DNA of 64,000 nucleotides from CAZYVU01 sp964651435 (GCA_964651435.1 CAZYVU010000002.1:1-64000), one strand, 5' to 3'. Shown: positions 25,577 to 35,094, numbered from the stretch's first letter. The notes: generated by a model not told the origin, from the sequence alone. A program made the numbers and translations.

Positions 25577-28500
25577 CAGCAACCTCGTAGTCTATGCGAT
25601 CTGCGAAATGCTTGGTGAGGACCTCAACCTTGCTGTGGTCTACCGTAAGATCCTCCAGGGGAAGGGACTGTTGCTCACCGTTAAGAACAAAGAGAAGAAC
25701 CACCTTTGATTTTCCCCTGATCCCCAGTAGCACATCCCGAAGCTTTTTCAGCTCGGCCTTCTTGAACCGGTCGCAGTATATCCTGATTGTGACCGTTTTT
25801 GCAACGTCTCTCGCCACGTCCTCCAGGAGCCTGATGCGTTTTGTCTTTATTTTTGGCGTCCCGTCTTCGCTGAATTCCACCGTACCCGAGAGAACGAGGG
25901 GTTTGTCGCTTTTCACCAGTGTATGGGTCTGGGCGTAGAGATCGGGGAAAATGATGGCATCGATGATCCCCTTGGTGTCCTCTACGGCCACGTAGGCCAT
26001 CTTATCGCCCCGCTTCGTCGTCACTTCCCGGCAACTGTTGACGATGCCCGCCACATCGACGTCCACCGAAGGGTCCGCTTCTTTTATCGCCTGGGCGTCG
26101 AAGGGCGTGATCCGCCTGATCAGCTCCTCGTAGGCCTTGAGGGGATGCTCGCTGAAGTAGAAGCCCAAGGCCTCCTTTTCCCCCTTCAGGATATCGTCGT
26201 AGGGCAGCTCTTCCAGGTCGGGCACGGTGGGTGTGTCGGGACGCACCGTGGCGCTCCCGAAGATGTCCATCTGATAGCCTCCCCGGCTGTCCTTCTTTTG
26301 GGCCTTGTCCGCCCTCTCCTCAAGAATGTGAAAAAGCTGTGATTTTCTAAGACCGAAGGTGTCGAAGCAGCCGGCCTTGATGAGGGCTTCTATGACCTTC
26401 TTGTTCGCCTTCTTTGTGTCCATTTCCGACAAAAACTGAAAAAAGGATGTAAATTGGCCCTGCTTTTCCCTCACTTCCAGGAGGTTGTCAATGGCGGCAT
26501 CTCCCACGTTCTTTACGCCCGAGAGGCCGAATCGTATCTTGTCCCCAACAACGGCGAAGGCCTTTTCGCTGGTGTTGATGTCCGGCGGGAGGATCTCGAT
26601 GTTGCCGTCCCGGCACTCGGTAATGTAGCGGATCATCTTGTCCGTGTTGTTTACTTCGCTCGTCAGTATGGCAGCCATGAAGGGTACGGGGTAATGGGCC
26701 TTCAGGTAGGCCGTCTGGTAGGCGAGAACGGCATATGCCGTGCTGTGGGACTTGTTGAACCCGTACTCACCGAAACGAACGATGACGTCATAGATCTTTT
26801 CCGCCACATCGGGCTTCACACCTTTCTCTATGGAGCCGTTGACGAAGCGCTCCCGGTACCTCTGGAGCTCTTCCGGTATCTTCTTGCTCATGGCCTTTCT
26901 GAGGGCGTCGGCATCCTTGAGGGGGAATCCGGCGAGGAAGGAGGCTATGTGCATTACCTGTTCCTGGTATACGATGACGCCGTAGGTATCGGCAAGAACC
27001 TCCTTGAGCTGCTCCGTTTCGTACTTGATGAGCGAAGGGTTGTTCTTGCGCTTGATGAACTCGTCCATCATGCCGCTGTTCATAGGTCCCGGGCGGTGGA
27101 GGGCGATCAAGGCTATGATGTCCTCGAACTTTGAGGGCTTCAGCTTGACCAGGAGGTCGCGCATGCCCTCGCTTTCCAGTTGGAAGATGCCCGACGTATT
27201 GCCCGACGAGAGGAGCGTATAGGTGTCGGCATCGTCGAGGGGCAGATTGACGAGATCGACATCCGTGCCCAGCGAGCGAAGCATTTTGACCACGTGGTCT
27301 ATGACCGTGAGGGTTTGAAGGCCCAGAAAGTCAATCTTCACAAGTCCGATCTTCTCAATGACCTTCATGTGGTACTGGGTCAGTGTCTCACCCTTTTTCC
27401 CGCGATAGAGGGGAAGGTGTTCGGCCAGATGCTTGTTCGATATGACGATGCCGGCGGCGTGCGTAGAGGCGTGCCGGGCGAGGCCTTCGAGGGCCGATGC
27501 ATTATCGAGGAGCATCTTTACCTGGGTGTCGGTGCCGTAAAGCTCCTTCAACTGGGGGTCGTCGGTCACGGCCTTTTCCAGGTTCGGCGCCGATGACGGG
27601 ATAAGCTTTGCGATGCGGTCCACGTCCGCGTAGGGCATGCCGAGGGCCCGTCCCACGTCGCGCACGGCGGCCTTTGACTGCATGGTGCCGAAGGTGATGA
27701 TCTGGGCGACGTTGTCCTTTCCGTATTTTTCCGTCACATACTGTATGACGCGCTCTCTGCCGGCCATGCAAAAATCGATATCGATGTCCGGCATGCTTAT
27801 GCGTTCCGGATTGAGAAAGCGCTCGAACAGGAGGTCGTACTTGATCGGATCGATATCCGTTATTCCAAGGCAGTAGGCGACAAGGCTGCCGGCCGCCGAA
27901 CCCCGCCCCGGCCCCACCGGTATGCCCTCCCGCTTGGCGAAGCGTATGAAATCCGAGACGATGAGAAAGTAACTGACGAATCCCGTCTTTTTGATAATAT
28001 CGAGCTCGTACTCCAGCCGCTTTCGGTAGTCATCGGCCATGCCGTCGGTGAAGCTCACCCTCGTCGATTTTATGCGGGGCAGGCGCCACTGAAATCCCTC
28101 CCGGCAGAGGCGTTCGAAGTAGGCCGTGGGGTCCTCATTTCCGGGTGGGGAGAACTCGGGAAAGTGGTAGGTACCCACATCGATTGAAAGGTCGCACATC
28201 TCGGCAACGCGCACCGTATTCGCCAGGGCCTCGGGATAACGGCTGAAGGCTCGCGCCATGTCTTCCGGGGATTTGAAGTAGAACTCATCGCTCTTGAAAC
28301 TCAGCCTGTTTTGGTCATGTAGCGTCTTGCCCGTCTGGATGCAGAGGAGAAGGTCGTGGGCAACGGCATCCTCGCGTCTCAGATAGTGGCAGTCGTTGGT
28401 GGCCACCACTGGCACCCCATAATGCGCCGAAAGATCGATGAGGCCCTCGTTGACCTTCTTCTGCTCAGCCAAACCGTTGTCCTGGAGCTCAAAGAAGAGG

Positions 28501-29006
28501 CGGTTGTCGAAGAGCGAAAGGTACTCCTCAACGGTTGTCTTCAAGGCCTTTTCGTCCCCCTTCAGGATCATGGACGGAATTTCCCCCTTGATACAGGCCG
28601 TGAGGCAGACGAGGCCCTCGTTGTACCTTGTCAAGAGGTCTTTGTCGGCGCGGGGAACGTAGTAGAATCCTTCCAGGTTGGCAAAGCTGACGATCTTCAT
28701 CAGGTTTCTGTAGCCCTGCTCGTTCATGGCCAGAAGCACGACGTGATAGGCGTTCTCTTCGCCCCTGACGGTTTTAGCCGTCCTTGACTTGGGCGCCAGA
28801 TAGACCTCGCAGCCCAAAAGGGGTTTTACGCCGGCATCGCGGGCGGCAAAGTAGAAATCGACTACGCCGAACATGTTCCCGTGGTCGGTGATGGCGCAGG
28901 CATTCATGTTGTAGGAGCGGGCCAGATTGAAGAGTCTGTCGAACCGTATGGCGCCGTCAAGGAGGCTGTACTGCGTATGAAGGTGAAGATGGACGAAATC
29001 GATCAT
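25554..29006 (-). CDS. dnaE: DNA polymerase III subunit alpha
   Basis: 1150 residues, DnaE1 type. The N-terminal PHP domain begins FVHLHLHTQYSLLDGA. The catalytic palm shows GPGRGSAAGSLVAYCLGI near residue 350 and MPDIDIDF near 395, with the metal-binding aspartates. PFMAAILTSE near 720 and the OB domain (VDVAGIVNS, TKRGDKMAYVAVED, near 935-970) follow. It is the replicative polymerase. Its ATG comes straight after the guaA TAG, so it is read from the guaBA transcript. Confidence 0.97.
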   Translation of the reverse strand: MIDFVHLHLHTQYSLLDGAIRFDRLFNLARSYNMNACAITDHGNMFGVVDFYFAARDAGVKPLLGCEVYLAPKSRTAKTVRGEENAYHVVLLAMNEQGYRNLMKIVSFANLEGFYYVPRADKDLLTRYNEGLVCLTACIKGEIPSMILKGDEKALKTTVEEYLSLFDNRLFFELQDNGLAEQKKVNEGLIDLSAHYGVPVVATNDCHYLRREDAVAHDLLLCIQTGKTLHDQNRLSFKSDEFYFKSPEDMARAFSRYPEALANTVRVAEMCDLSIDVGTYHFPEFSPPGNEDPTAYFERLCREGFQWRLPRIKSTRVSFTDGMADDYRKRLEYELDIIKKTGFVSYFLIVSDFIRFAKREGIPVGPGRGSAAGSLVAYCLGITDIDPIKYDLLFERFLNPERISMPDIDIDFCMAGRERVIQYVTEKYGKDNVAQIITFGTMQSKAAVRDVGRALGMPYADVDRIAKLIPSSAPNLEKAVTDDPQLKELYGTDTQVKMLLDNASALEGLARHASTHAAGIVISNKHLAEHLPLYRGKKGETLTQYHMKVIEKIGLVKIDFLGLQTLTVIDHVVKMLRSLGTDVDLVNLPLDDADTYTLLSSGNTSGIFQLESEGMRDLLVKLKPSKFEDIIALIALHRPGPMNSGMMDEFIKRKNNPSLIKYETEQLKEVLADTYGVIVYQEQVMHIASFLAGFPLKDADALRKAMSKKIPEELQRYRERFVNGSIEKGVKPDVAEKIYDVIVRFGEYGFNKSHSTAYAVLAYQTAYLKAHYPVPFMAAILTSEVNNTDKMIRYITECRDGNIEILPPDINTSEKAFAVVGDKIRFGLSGVKNVGDAAIDNLLEVREKQGQFTSFFQFLSEMDTKKANKKVIEALIKAGCFDTFGLRKSQLFHILEERADKAQKKDSRGGYQMDIFGSATVRPDTPTVPDLEELPYDDILKGEKEALGFYFSEHPLKAYEELIRRITPFDAQAIKEADPSVDVDVAGIVNSCREVTTKRGDKMAYVAVEDTKGIIDAIIFPDLYAQTHTLVKSDKPLVLSGTVEFSEDGTPKIKTKRIRLLEDVARDVAKTVTIRIYCDRFKKAELKKLRDVLLGIRGKSKVVLLFVLNGEQQSLPLEDLTVDHSKVEVLTKHFADRIDYEVADEILLRF

Positions 29007-30533
29007 CTATTCCCACTCGATGGTGCTTGGGGGCTTGGAGGAGATGTCGTAGACGACGCGGTTTACCCCCGGAACCTCGTTGATGATCCGGCGCGACAGG
29101 CGGTCAAGAACCTCGTAGGGTATGCGGGCCCAGTCCGCCGTCATAGCATCCTCGCTCTCTACTATGCGCAGGCCGATGACATTGGCGTAGGTCCTCTCGT
29201 CGCCCATGACGCCGACGGTCTTGACGGGTATGAGCACGGCGAAGGACTGCCAGATGTGGGCAAAGGAGGCGCTGCGCTCGATCTCATCGCGTACGATGTC
29301 GTCGGCCTCCTGAAGGACGGCGATCCGTTCCTTCGTTACGTCACCGATGATCCTGATTGCCAACCCCGGTCCGGGGAAGGGTTGGCGCTGAACGAGCCTA
29401 TCGGGGATGCCGAGTTCGGTCCCGACCACCCTTCCTTCGTCCTTAAAGAGCTCCTTCAAAGGCTCTATGAGCCGGAGCTTCATGCGCTTGGGAAGACCGC
29501 CGACGTTGTGGTGGCTCTTGATCGTTGCGGAAGGGCCCTTGGATGAGATGCTCTCGATCACGTCAGGATAGAGTGTCCCCTGGGCAAGAAACTTTACGTC
29601 GCCGAGGCTTCGGGCCTCGTGCTCAAATATGCGTATGAAAAGCCTGCCGATTATTTTTCTTTTCCTCTCCGGGTCGCGGACGCCCTTGAGCGCCGAAAGA
29701 AAGAGCTCTTCTGCGTCGACATAGCGAAGGTTCAGGTGCAGCTTGTCCGAGAAGGCGTCCAAGACTTCGTCGGCCTCGTTCTTCCGCAAAAGACCGTTGT
29801 TCACGAAGACGCACGTCAACCTGTCGCCGATGGCCAGGTGAAGCAGGGCGGCCACGACGGAGGAATCCACCCCCCCGCTTAAGGCGCAGATGACCTTGCC
29901 TGTGCCTACCTCCTCCCGGAGCCTCTGAACGGTGTGTTCGATGAACGATGAAGCCGAGTAGAGACCGTGAGTTTTGCAGACATTGAAGAGAAAGTTTCGC
30001 AGGATCCGTGACCCGTTCTTGGTGTGGTGTACCTCCGGATGAAACTGGACGCCGTAAATGTCCCTGTCGGCGTGCTTAAATGCTGCGCAGGGTGAATTGT
30101 CGGATCGAGCCAGGGTCTTAAAACCCTTCGGGAGCTTAAGGATCCTGTCCTGGTGGCTCATCCACACAACGTTTCCATCTTTGATGCCCGAGAAGAGCCG
30201 GTCGTCCTCTTGAAGGAAAAGGTGGGCTTTGCCGTATTCCCGCTTGTCCGATTTCTCCACTTTGCCGCCGAAAAGAACGGTGACGAGCTGCAAGCCGTAG
30301 CATATGCCGAGAATGGGGATGTTGAGGTCAAAGATGCGCCTATCGCAAACGGGGGCATCGTCATCCTTGACGCTCCGGGGCCCCCCGGAGAGGATGATGC
30401 CTTTGGGCCGCAACGCTGCTATACGGTCGAAGGCGAGGTCGAACGGGTATATTTCGCAGTATGTGCTGAGCTCTCTGGTTCGCCGGGCGATAAGCTGGGT
30501 GTACTGGGACCCGAAGTCGAGAATAAGAATCAG
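29007..30533 (-). CDS. guaA: GMP synthase (glutamine-hydrolysing), with a non-canonical start codon
   Basis: About 508 residues if begun at CTG 30533, which gives the normal family N-terminus (LILILDFGSQYTQLIARR). The frame from the previous in-frame stop (TAA, inside guaB) to here has no ATG, GTG or TTG; an ATT at 30575 with AAGGAGG six bases upstream would add 14 residues. The first conventional start, TTG 30413, would delete part of the glutaminase domain. Amidotransferase: GICYGLQ (Cys), HPEVHHT (His). ATP-pyrophosphatase: LSGGVDSSVVAAL. C-terminal dimerization domain ends IEWE. It converts XMP to GMP and overlaps or abuts guaB. Confidence 0.93.
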   Translation of the reverse strand: MILILDFGSQYTQLIARRTRELSTYCEIYPFDLAFDRIAALRPKGIILSGGPRSVKDDDAPVCDRRIFDLNIPILGICYGLQLVTVLFGGKVEKSDKREYGKAHLFLQEDDRLFSGIKDGNVVWMSHQDRILKLPKGFKTLARSDNSPCAAFKHADRDIYGVQFHPEVHHTKNGSRILRNFLFNVCKTHGLYSASSFIEHTVQRLREEVGTGKVICALSGGVDSSVVAALLHLAIGDRLTCVFVNNGLLRKNEADEVLDAFSDKLHLNLRYVDAEELFLSALKGVRDPERKRKIIGRLFIRIFEHEARSLGDVKFLAQGTLYPDVIESISSKGPSATIKSHHNVGGLPKRMKLRLIEPLKELFKDEGRVVGTELGIPDRLVQRQPFPGPGLAIRIIGDVTKERIAVLQEADDIVRDEIERSASFAHIWQSFAVLIPVKTVGVMGDERTYANVIGLRIVESEDAMTADWARIPYEVLDRLSRRIINEVPGVNRVVYDISSKPPSTIEWE

Positions 30534-30558
30534 CTCGTCGTGGTAATCCTTCCTCGTT

Positions 30559-32025
30559 CTATTCGATGCGGTAATTGGGGGCCTCCTTCGTGATAATTAC
30601 ATCGTGAACGTGGCTTTCACGCAGCCCAGCCGTGGTTATACGCAGGAATTTGGACTTCTCGCGAAGCTCGGCGAGGGTCAGGGTGCCGACGTAGCCCATA
30701 CCGGCCTTGATGCCACCCACCAACTGGTTGACGACCATGGATAGCGAACCTCTGTATGGAACCCTTCCTTCGATCCCCTCGGGAACGATCTTCGATTCCA
30801 CTTCATCTTCGGGAATGGAGTAACGGTCCCTCGTCTTCCCTTCCTTCATTGCCTCCAGGGAGCCCATACCCCTATAGACCTTGTAGGTCCTTCCCTGATA
30901 CAACACCATCTCGCCGGGTGTCTCGTCCGTTCCCGCAAAGAGGTTGCCGATCATGACGGAGTCGGCGCCGGCAGCCAAGGCCTTTGTTATATCACCGGAG
31001 TATTTTATGCCGCCATCGGCGACGATCGGAATGCCCAGCTTGCGGGCCACCCGTGCCGTCTCGAGAATGGCCGTTATTTGGGGTACGCCGACACCTGCAA
31101 CGATACGGGTTGTGCATATCGATCCCGGGCCAACGCCCACCTTCACGGCATCGCACCCCGCCTTGATGAGGGCCTCGCAGCCGTCAGCCGTGGCCACGTT
31201 GCCGGCCATGAGCTCCGCTGCCGGAAAGTTCTTTTTAATGTACCGAACCGTCTCTATAACGTTCTTTGAATGCCCGTGGGCCGTATCCACTACGATGACG
31301 TCGCAGTGTGCGGCAATGAGGGCCGCAACCCGCTCCTCCACGTCCTGGCCTACGCCTACGGCAGCGGCCACGCGAAGTCTGCCCCTCTGGTCTTTGCAGG
31401 AGTTGGGATATTTGCGCATCTTTTCAATATCTTTAATCGTTATAAGTCCCTTAAGATGGTAGGACTTGTCGACGACGAGGAGCTTCTCGATGCGGTGCTT
31501 GTGGAGAAGCTGTTTCGACTCCTCAAGGCCGATACCCTCGCTGACCGTCACGAGGTTCTCCTTCGTCATTACATTCTCTACCTTCTCGTCAAGGTTCGTT
31601 TCGAACCGCAAATCTCTGTTCGTCAGGATGCCGACCAGCTTCTTGCCCCGGGTGACGGGAATGCCGGAGATCCTGTATCGCGCCATGAGGTTGAGGGCGT
31701 CCTTTATCCTCCTGTCCGGGGTGATGGTAATGGGGTCAATGATCATGCCGCTCTCCGATTTCTTGACCTTTTCCACCTCCTGGACCTGCTCCGACACCCC
31801 CATGTTCCTATGGATTACGCCGATCCCGCCCTCCTGGGCCAGACAGATTGCCGTCTTTGCCTCCGTAACGGTATCCATGGCTGCGCTCATGAGGGGGATG
31901 TTGAGAGTTATCGTTCTCGTGAGGGGAGTCGAAACATCGACGGCCGAGGGCATTATCTGGCTAAGCGCGGGCTCAAGAAGCACGTCATCGAAGGTAAGGC
32001 CTTCCCTGATATCGCTTTCTATCAT
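30559..32025 (-). CDS. guaB: IMP dehydrogenase
   Basis: 488 residues, full length. The N-terminal barrel start LTFDDVLLEPALSQIMPS is followed by a CBS pair (about 95-200). The catalytic Cys is in GVGPGSICTTRIVAGVG near residues 300-316, with the flap GMGSLEAM near 395. It ends NYRIE. It oxidises IMP to XMP, the step before GuaA. GGGGTGA stands just before the ATG. It is first in a guaB-guaA-dnaE-accA run. I see no clear promoter or PurR-like operator in 32026-32160. Confidence 0.97.
   Translation of the reverse strand: MIESDIREGLTFDDVLLEPALSQIMPSAVDVSTPLTRTITLNIPLMSAAMDTVTEAKTAICLAQEGGIGVIHRNMGVSEQVQEVEKVKKSESGMIIDPITITPDRRIKDALNLMARYRISGIPVTRGKKLVGILTNRDLRFETNLDEKVENVMTKENLVTVSEGIGLEESKQLLHKHRIEKLLVVDKSYHLKGLITIKDIEKMRKYPNSCKDQRGRLRVAAAVGVGQDVEERVAALIAAHCDVIVVDTAHGHSKNVIETVRYIKKNFPAAELMAGNVATADGCEALIKAGCDAVKVGVGPGSICTTRIVAGVGVPQITAILETARVARKLGIPIVADGGIKYSGDITKALAAGADSVMIGNLFAGTDETPGEMVLYQGRTYKVYRGMGSLEAMKEGKTRDRYSIPEDEVESKIVPEGIEGRVPYRGSLSMVVNQLVGGIKAGMGYVGTLTLAELREKSKFLRITTAGLRESHVHDVIITKEAPNYRIE
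30582..30588 (-). promoter_or_regulatory. Strong Shine-Dalgarno inside guaB, probably serving guaA
   Basis: On the minus strand AAGGAGG (plus 30582-30588) lies in the last codons of guaB, six bases before an ATT codon (30573-30575) that is in the guaA frame. A second, weaker GAGGAAGG lies 14 bases before CTG 30533. Together they suggest guaA initiates at ATT or CTG. Confidence 0.5.
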
Positions 32026-32185
32026 TGTTCACCCCTCAATTATTTCAGATTTTCCTCTATCGCATGACGTGGCGCCATGGAAACATCTCCCGAGAAGTTC
32101 CCATGAAATCTCTGAGACTTGTAGATTCATAACGTGAGCTGTTGCTGCGAGTTCGTGCAAAGGGCCCGCGGGACCCATAAAAGGC

Positions 32186-32212
32186 TTGCCATTTTTATCG
32201 GTTTAGTATAAT
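32186..32212 (+). promoter_or_regulatory. Probable promoter for the peptide-transporter ATPase pair
   Basis: A perfect TATAAT (32207-32212) with TTGCCA (32186-32191) 15 bases upstream; the spacer is short. The leader to ATG 32267 would be about 48 bases. Confidence 0.45.
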
Positions 32213-32266
32213 CCATAAGGCAGAAATAATCAAAAAAATTTTCCCTGTTGAACATCTGCCACCGCT

Positions 32267-33241
32267 ATGAACAGTGACGGGAAACTTATTGAAATCGTTG
32301 ATCTTACTGTGGACTTCCCCACGGACCAGGGGACTGTCCGGGCCGTGGACAGACTCTCGTTTTCCCTCGGCGAAGGAGAGATTGTGGGCCTCGTAGGCGA
32401 AAGCGGGAGCGGAAAAACGATGACTGCCCTGTCGATTATGGGGCTCGTGCCCCATCCGGGGCGCATCACGGCGGGTCAGGTCTGGTTCGAAAAGACGGAC
32501 CTTACGGGAGTTGGCAGGACAGGATTGGAGGCCATTCGGGGAAACCGGATCGGCATGGTCTTTCAGGAGCCCATGACGGCCCTGAACCCCGTGCTGCGGA
32601 TAGGAGACCAGATCGCAGAGACGCTGGCCGCCCATTCCGACATGCCGCGCGCCGCCGTTATGAAGAAGGCGATCGATTTGCTGGAGAAGGTAGGATTCGA
32701 TGATGGAAGCAGGCGGATCGACCAATACCCACACCAGCTCAGCGGGGGTCAACGCCAGAGAATCCTTATTGCCATGGCCATTGCCTGCGAGCCTTCTCTG
32801 GTCATCGCCGACGAGCCGACGACAGCCCTCGACGTGGCCACCGAGTCCCAGATTCTTGAACTGCTCAGCGGCTTGGTAAGGGAGCGGGGAATGTCGCTTC
32901 TGCTTATCAGCCACAACCTGCAGGTGGTGAAAAGGCTTGTAGACCGGGTGGCGATCATGTACGCCGGTCGGCTTCTGGAGGTTAACTCTACGGACGATTT
33001 TTTTTCGTCGCCGCTCCATCCTTACGGGAAGGGCCTTGTCGAATCCATCCTAGGGCTGCAGGGTACGGAGAGACGCCTCAAGGCCATTCCGGGCTCCGTG
33101 CCCCGTCTCCTTGAGCTTCCAACCGGTTGCACGTTTCACCCCAGATGTGCCCACGTAATGGCGCGGTGCCGGGCCGAAGAGCCCCCTCTTGCGAAAAAGG
33201 AAAACGGTAAATGGGTCAGGTGCTTTCTGTACGGGAATTAG
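32267..33241 (+). CDS. Oligopeptide/dipeptide ABC transporter ATP-binding protein, DppD/OppD type
   Basis: 324 residues. Walker A is GESGSGKTMTALS near residue 44, Q-loop FQEPMTALNPVL near 100, signature LSGGQRQRILIAMA near 160, Walker B ADEPTTALDV near 184, and the oligopeptide C-terminal motif PTGCTFHPRCAHVMARC near 285 that may hold an Fe-S cluster. Members power uptake of di- or oligopeptides or nickel. No ribosome-binding site is obvious. Its DppF partner overlaps it by 31 bases. The permeases and binding protein that normally sit beside it are absent. Confidence 0.9.
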   Translation: MNSDGKLIEIVDLTVDFPTDQGTVRAVDRLSFSLGEGEIVGLVGESGSGKTMTALSIMGLVPHPGRITAGQVWFEKTDLTGVGRTGLEAIRGNRIGMVFQEPMTALNPVLRIGDQIAETLAAHSDMPRAAVMKKAIDLLEKVGFDDGSRRIDQYPHQLSGGQRQRILIAMAIACEPSLVIADEPTTALDVATESQILELLSGLVRERGMSLLLISHNLQVVKRLVDRVAIMYAGRLLEVNSTDDFFSSPLHPYGKGLVESILGLQGTERRLKAIPGSVPRLLELPTGCTFHPRCAHVMARCRAEEPPLAKKENGKWVRCFLYGN

Positions 33242-34143
33242 AGAGGACTTTCGAGGTCCGGCGGGGCATTTTTTCTGTGCGCAAGGATTTCCATCGGGCC
33301 GTAGACGGCGTCTCCTTTTCTGTCGAGACGGGACAAACGCTGGGGATTGTAGGTGAAAGCGGCTCCGGCAAAAGCACACTCTTGCGGTGCGTCATGCATC
33401 TCGACCGTCCCGACAGGGGTCATGTATCCTTTCTCGGGAGGGACCTTGCCTCCATGCCGGCAGGGGAGTTGAAGTCCCTGAGGAGGCGGATGCAGATGAT
33501 ATTTCAGGACCCATACTCCTCTTTGAACCCGAGGAAGCGGGTAGGGTATACGATAGGGGAGCCGGTGCGCATGCGGAATGACCTTCCGGCGGAGGAAGTG
33601 GAAGGGAAGGTCTTGGAAGTACTATCGATGGTGGGGCTCGACAAAGATTTCGTGGACAAGTATCCCCACGAGATGAGCGGCGGCCAACGACAACGGGTTG
33701 CCATCGGGAGAGCCCTGGCTATGGAACCGGTGCTGCTCATCGCCGACGAGCCCGTGTCGTCCCTCGACGTCTCTATTCAGGCCCAGATCATTAATCTTTT
33801 TATGGATATAAAGGAGGCGATGGAGCTCTCGATGCTTTTTGTTTCCCACGATCTCAACATAGTGCGGTTTATCGCCGACGAGATTATCGTCATGTATGCG
33901 GGCAGGATAGTCGAATCGGGGACGAACGACGAGGTCTTTTACAATCCCCTGCACCCTTACACGCAAATGCTCATAGACGCGGCGAGGGGTACGCGGAAGG
34001 CGCCCGGCAGGGCAGCGGACCCCGGGGGCGGTCAAGGTTGTCCCTACTACGGCCGGTGCGACAGATCGAGGACGGATTGTCGGACCTCGGCGCCGGACCT
34101 CGAGGGTGAAGCGCATCACAGAGTGGCCTGCCCGCGGGCCTAA
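33211..34143 (+). CDS. Oligopeptide/dipeptide ABC transporter ATP-binding protein, DppF/OppF type
   Basis: 310 residues. Walker A GESGSGKSTLLRC near residue 50, Q-loop FQDPYSSLNPRKRV near 95, signature MSGGQRQRVAIGRALA near 156, Walker B ADEPVSSLDVSIQ near 180, H-loop VSHDLN near 213, and a shortened oligopeptide C-terminal Cys motif (CPYYGRCDRSRTDC near 278). It pairs with the overlapping DppD-like ATPase as the second half of the motor. The membrane part must be encoded elsewhere. Confidence 0.9.
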   Translation: MGQVLSVRELERTFEVRRGIFSVRKDFHRAVDGVSFSVETGQTLGIVGESGSGKSTLLRCVMHLDRPDRGHVSFLGRDLASMPAGELKSLRRRMQMIFQDPYSSLNPRKRVGYTIGEPVRMRNDLPAEEVEGKVLEVLSMVGLDKDFVDKYPHEMSGGQRQRVAIGRALAMEPVLLIADEPVSSLDVSIQAQIINLFMDIKEAMELSMLFVSHDLNIVRFIADEIIVMYAGRIVESGTNDEVFYNPLHPYTQMLIDAARGTRKAPGRAADPGGGQGCPYYGRCDRSRTDCRTSAPDLEGEAHHRVACPRA

Positions 34144-34153
34144 GGAGGGAAGC

Positions 34154-34801
34154 ATGTCGCTACTTTTCATCCAGAACTGGGATATCATTCCGGGGCAGGA
34201 GACGGCGTACGAGAGGTTTGTGGGTGACACATTTATTCCGGAGCTCACGGTAAGGGGGATCATTGCGGTGGGCGGATACTACGTTGAGGTCGGATTTGGG
34301 CCGAGGGTCATTGCCGTGCACACGACCAACGAGCCTGAAAGCCTTTCGACGGTCATCGCCAGCCGAGACTTCAGGGATCTTGCGACGGAGCTGAAAAACT
34401 ACGTTTGCAACTACAGAAAGTATGTGCTTGAGCCCACCGGGGCTGTAAAGCGGGGCAAGTACACCATTCAGAAAGGCGTATGGAAGTTCAACCAGTACTA
34501 TGATCTGCTCCCGGGGGTGAAGAAGGACTATGCCGACTTCATCATCAACGAACACCTGCCCACCATGGAAAGGATTGACTACGTGGAGGTAACAGGAGGC
34601 TGGAACGTTGTGCTTGGGGGGTTTAGCGACGTTGTTGCCGAGTTTACCTTTAAGGATCCCATCGACATCGGCAGGCTGCTTGGGAATGAGGACTTTCGGC
34701 GCATCACGCTGAAGCTGAGAAGCCGATATGTTACCAATTACGCAAGCAGGATACTGAGATGTACGGAACGTTTTGATGAGCCTAAGTGGTTTCGCCTCTA
34801 A
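34154..34801 (+). CDS. Unrecognised protein built from two copies of a dimeric alpha/beta-barrel-like domain
   Basis: 215 residues from ATG 34154, with AAGGAGG at 34142-34148. It falls into two similar halves (about 1-100 and 105-215). Pairs that line up: WDIIPGQETAYERFV with YDLLPGVKKDYADFI; GGYYVEVGFGPRVIAV with GGWNVVLGGFSDVVAEF; IASRDFRDLATELKNYV with LGNEDFRRITLKLRSRY. The pattern (strand, helix, two strands, helix) suggests a ferredoxin-like fold of the NIPSNAP/ABM type, here with the dimer fused in one chain. No catalytic motif is recognised. It follows the ABC ATPases by ten bases and may belong to their operon. Confidence 0.6.
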   Translation: MSLLFIQNWDIIPGQETAYERFVGDTFIPELTVRGIIAVGGYYVEVGFGPRVIAVHTTNEPESLSTVIASRDFRDLATELKNYVCNYRKYVLEPTGAVKRGKYTIQKGVWKFNQYYDLLPGVKKDYADFIINEHLPTMERIDYVEVTGGWNVVLGGFSDVVAEFTFKDPIDIGRLLGNEDFRRITLKLRSRYVTNYASRILRCTERFDEPKWFRL

Positions 34802-35027
34802 CCTTGCAACCGGAATGACGTTGCCGGGTTCTGTACGGAACGGAGCCTCCGCTTCCCGAACCGGTCGCCTCTGTACCCACCAAGTGAGGGGAATGGTGCG
34901 CCCACAAGCCGCAACTTGATTCATTTATCGTCGATGAGATGTAATTATGCGACCTACCGGTACATATATCATACGGCGCTAACTTGGCTATGTTCAGTCT
35001 GATGAAAAGATTTTGTGAAAATTAATA

Positions 35028-35059
35028 TTGACATGGGGGCAAAAAAAATGTTGTATATA
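35028..35059 (+). promoter_or_regulatory. Possible promoter of the hdr-flx operon
   Basis: A perfect TTGACA (35028-35033) is followed after 20 bases by TATATA (35054-35059), with an A-tract between. The spacer is longer than ideal, so an activator may be needed. This is the only promoter-like site I see in the 293-base gap 34802-35094, which is otherwise unassigned. Confidence 0.35.
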
Positions 35060-35094
35060 CCATCCACTGTACGTTAGGACATAGGATCTGAACG

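Noticed and set aside
29007..30413. A truncated or frameshifted guaA starting at TTG 30413
   Set aside because: The frame is open without stops back to a full family N-terminus at CTG 30533, so the gene is intact and only its start codon is unusual.
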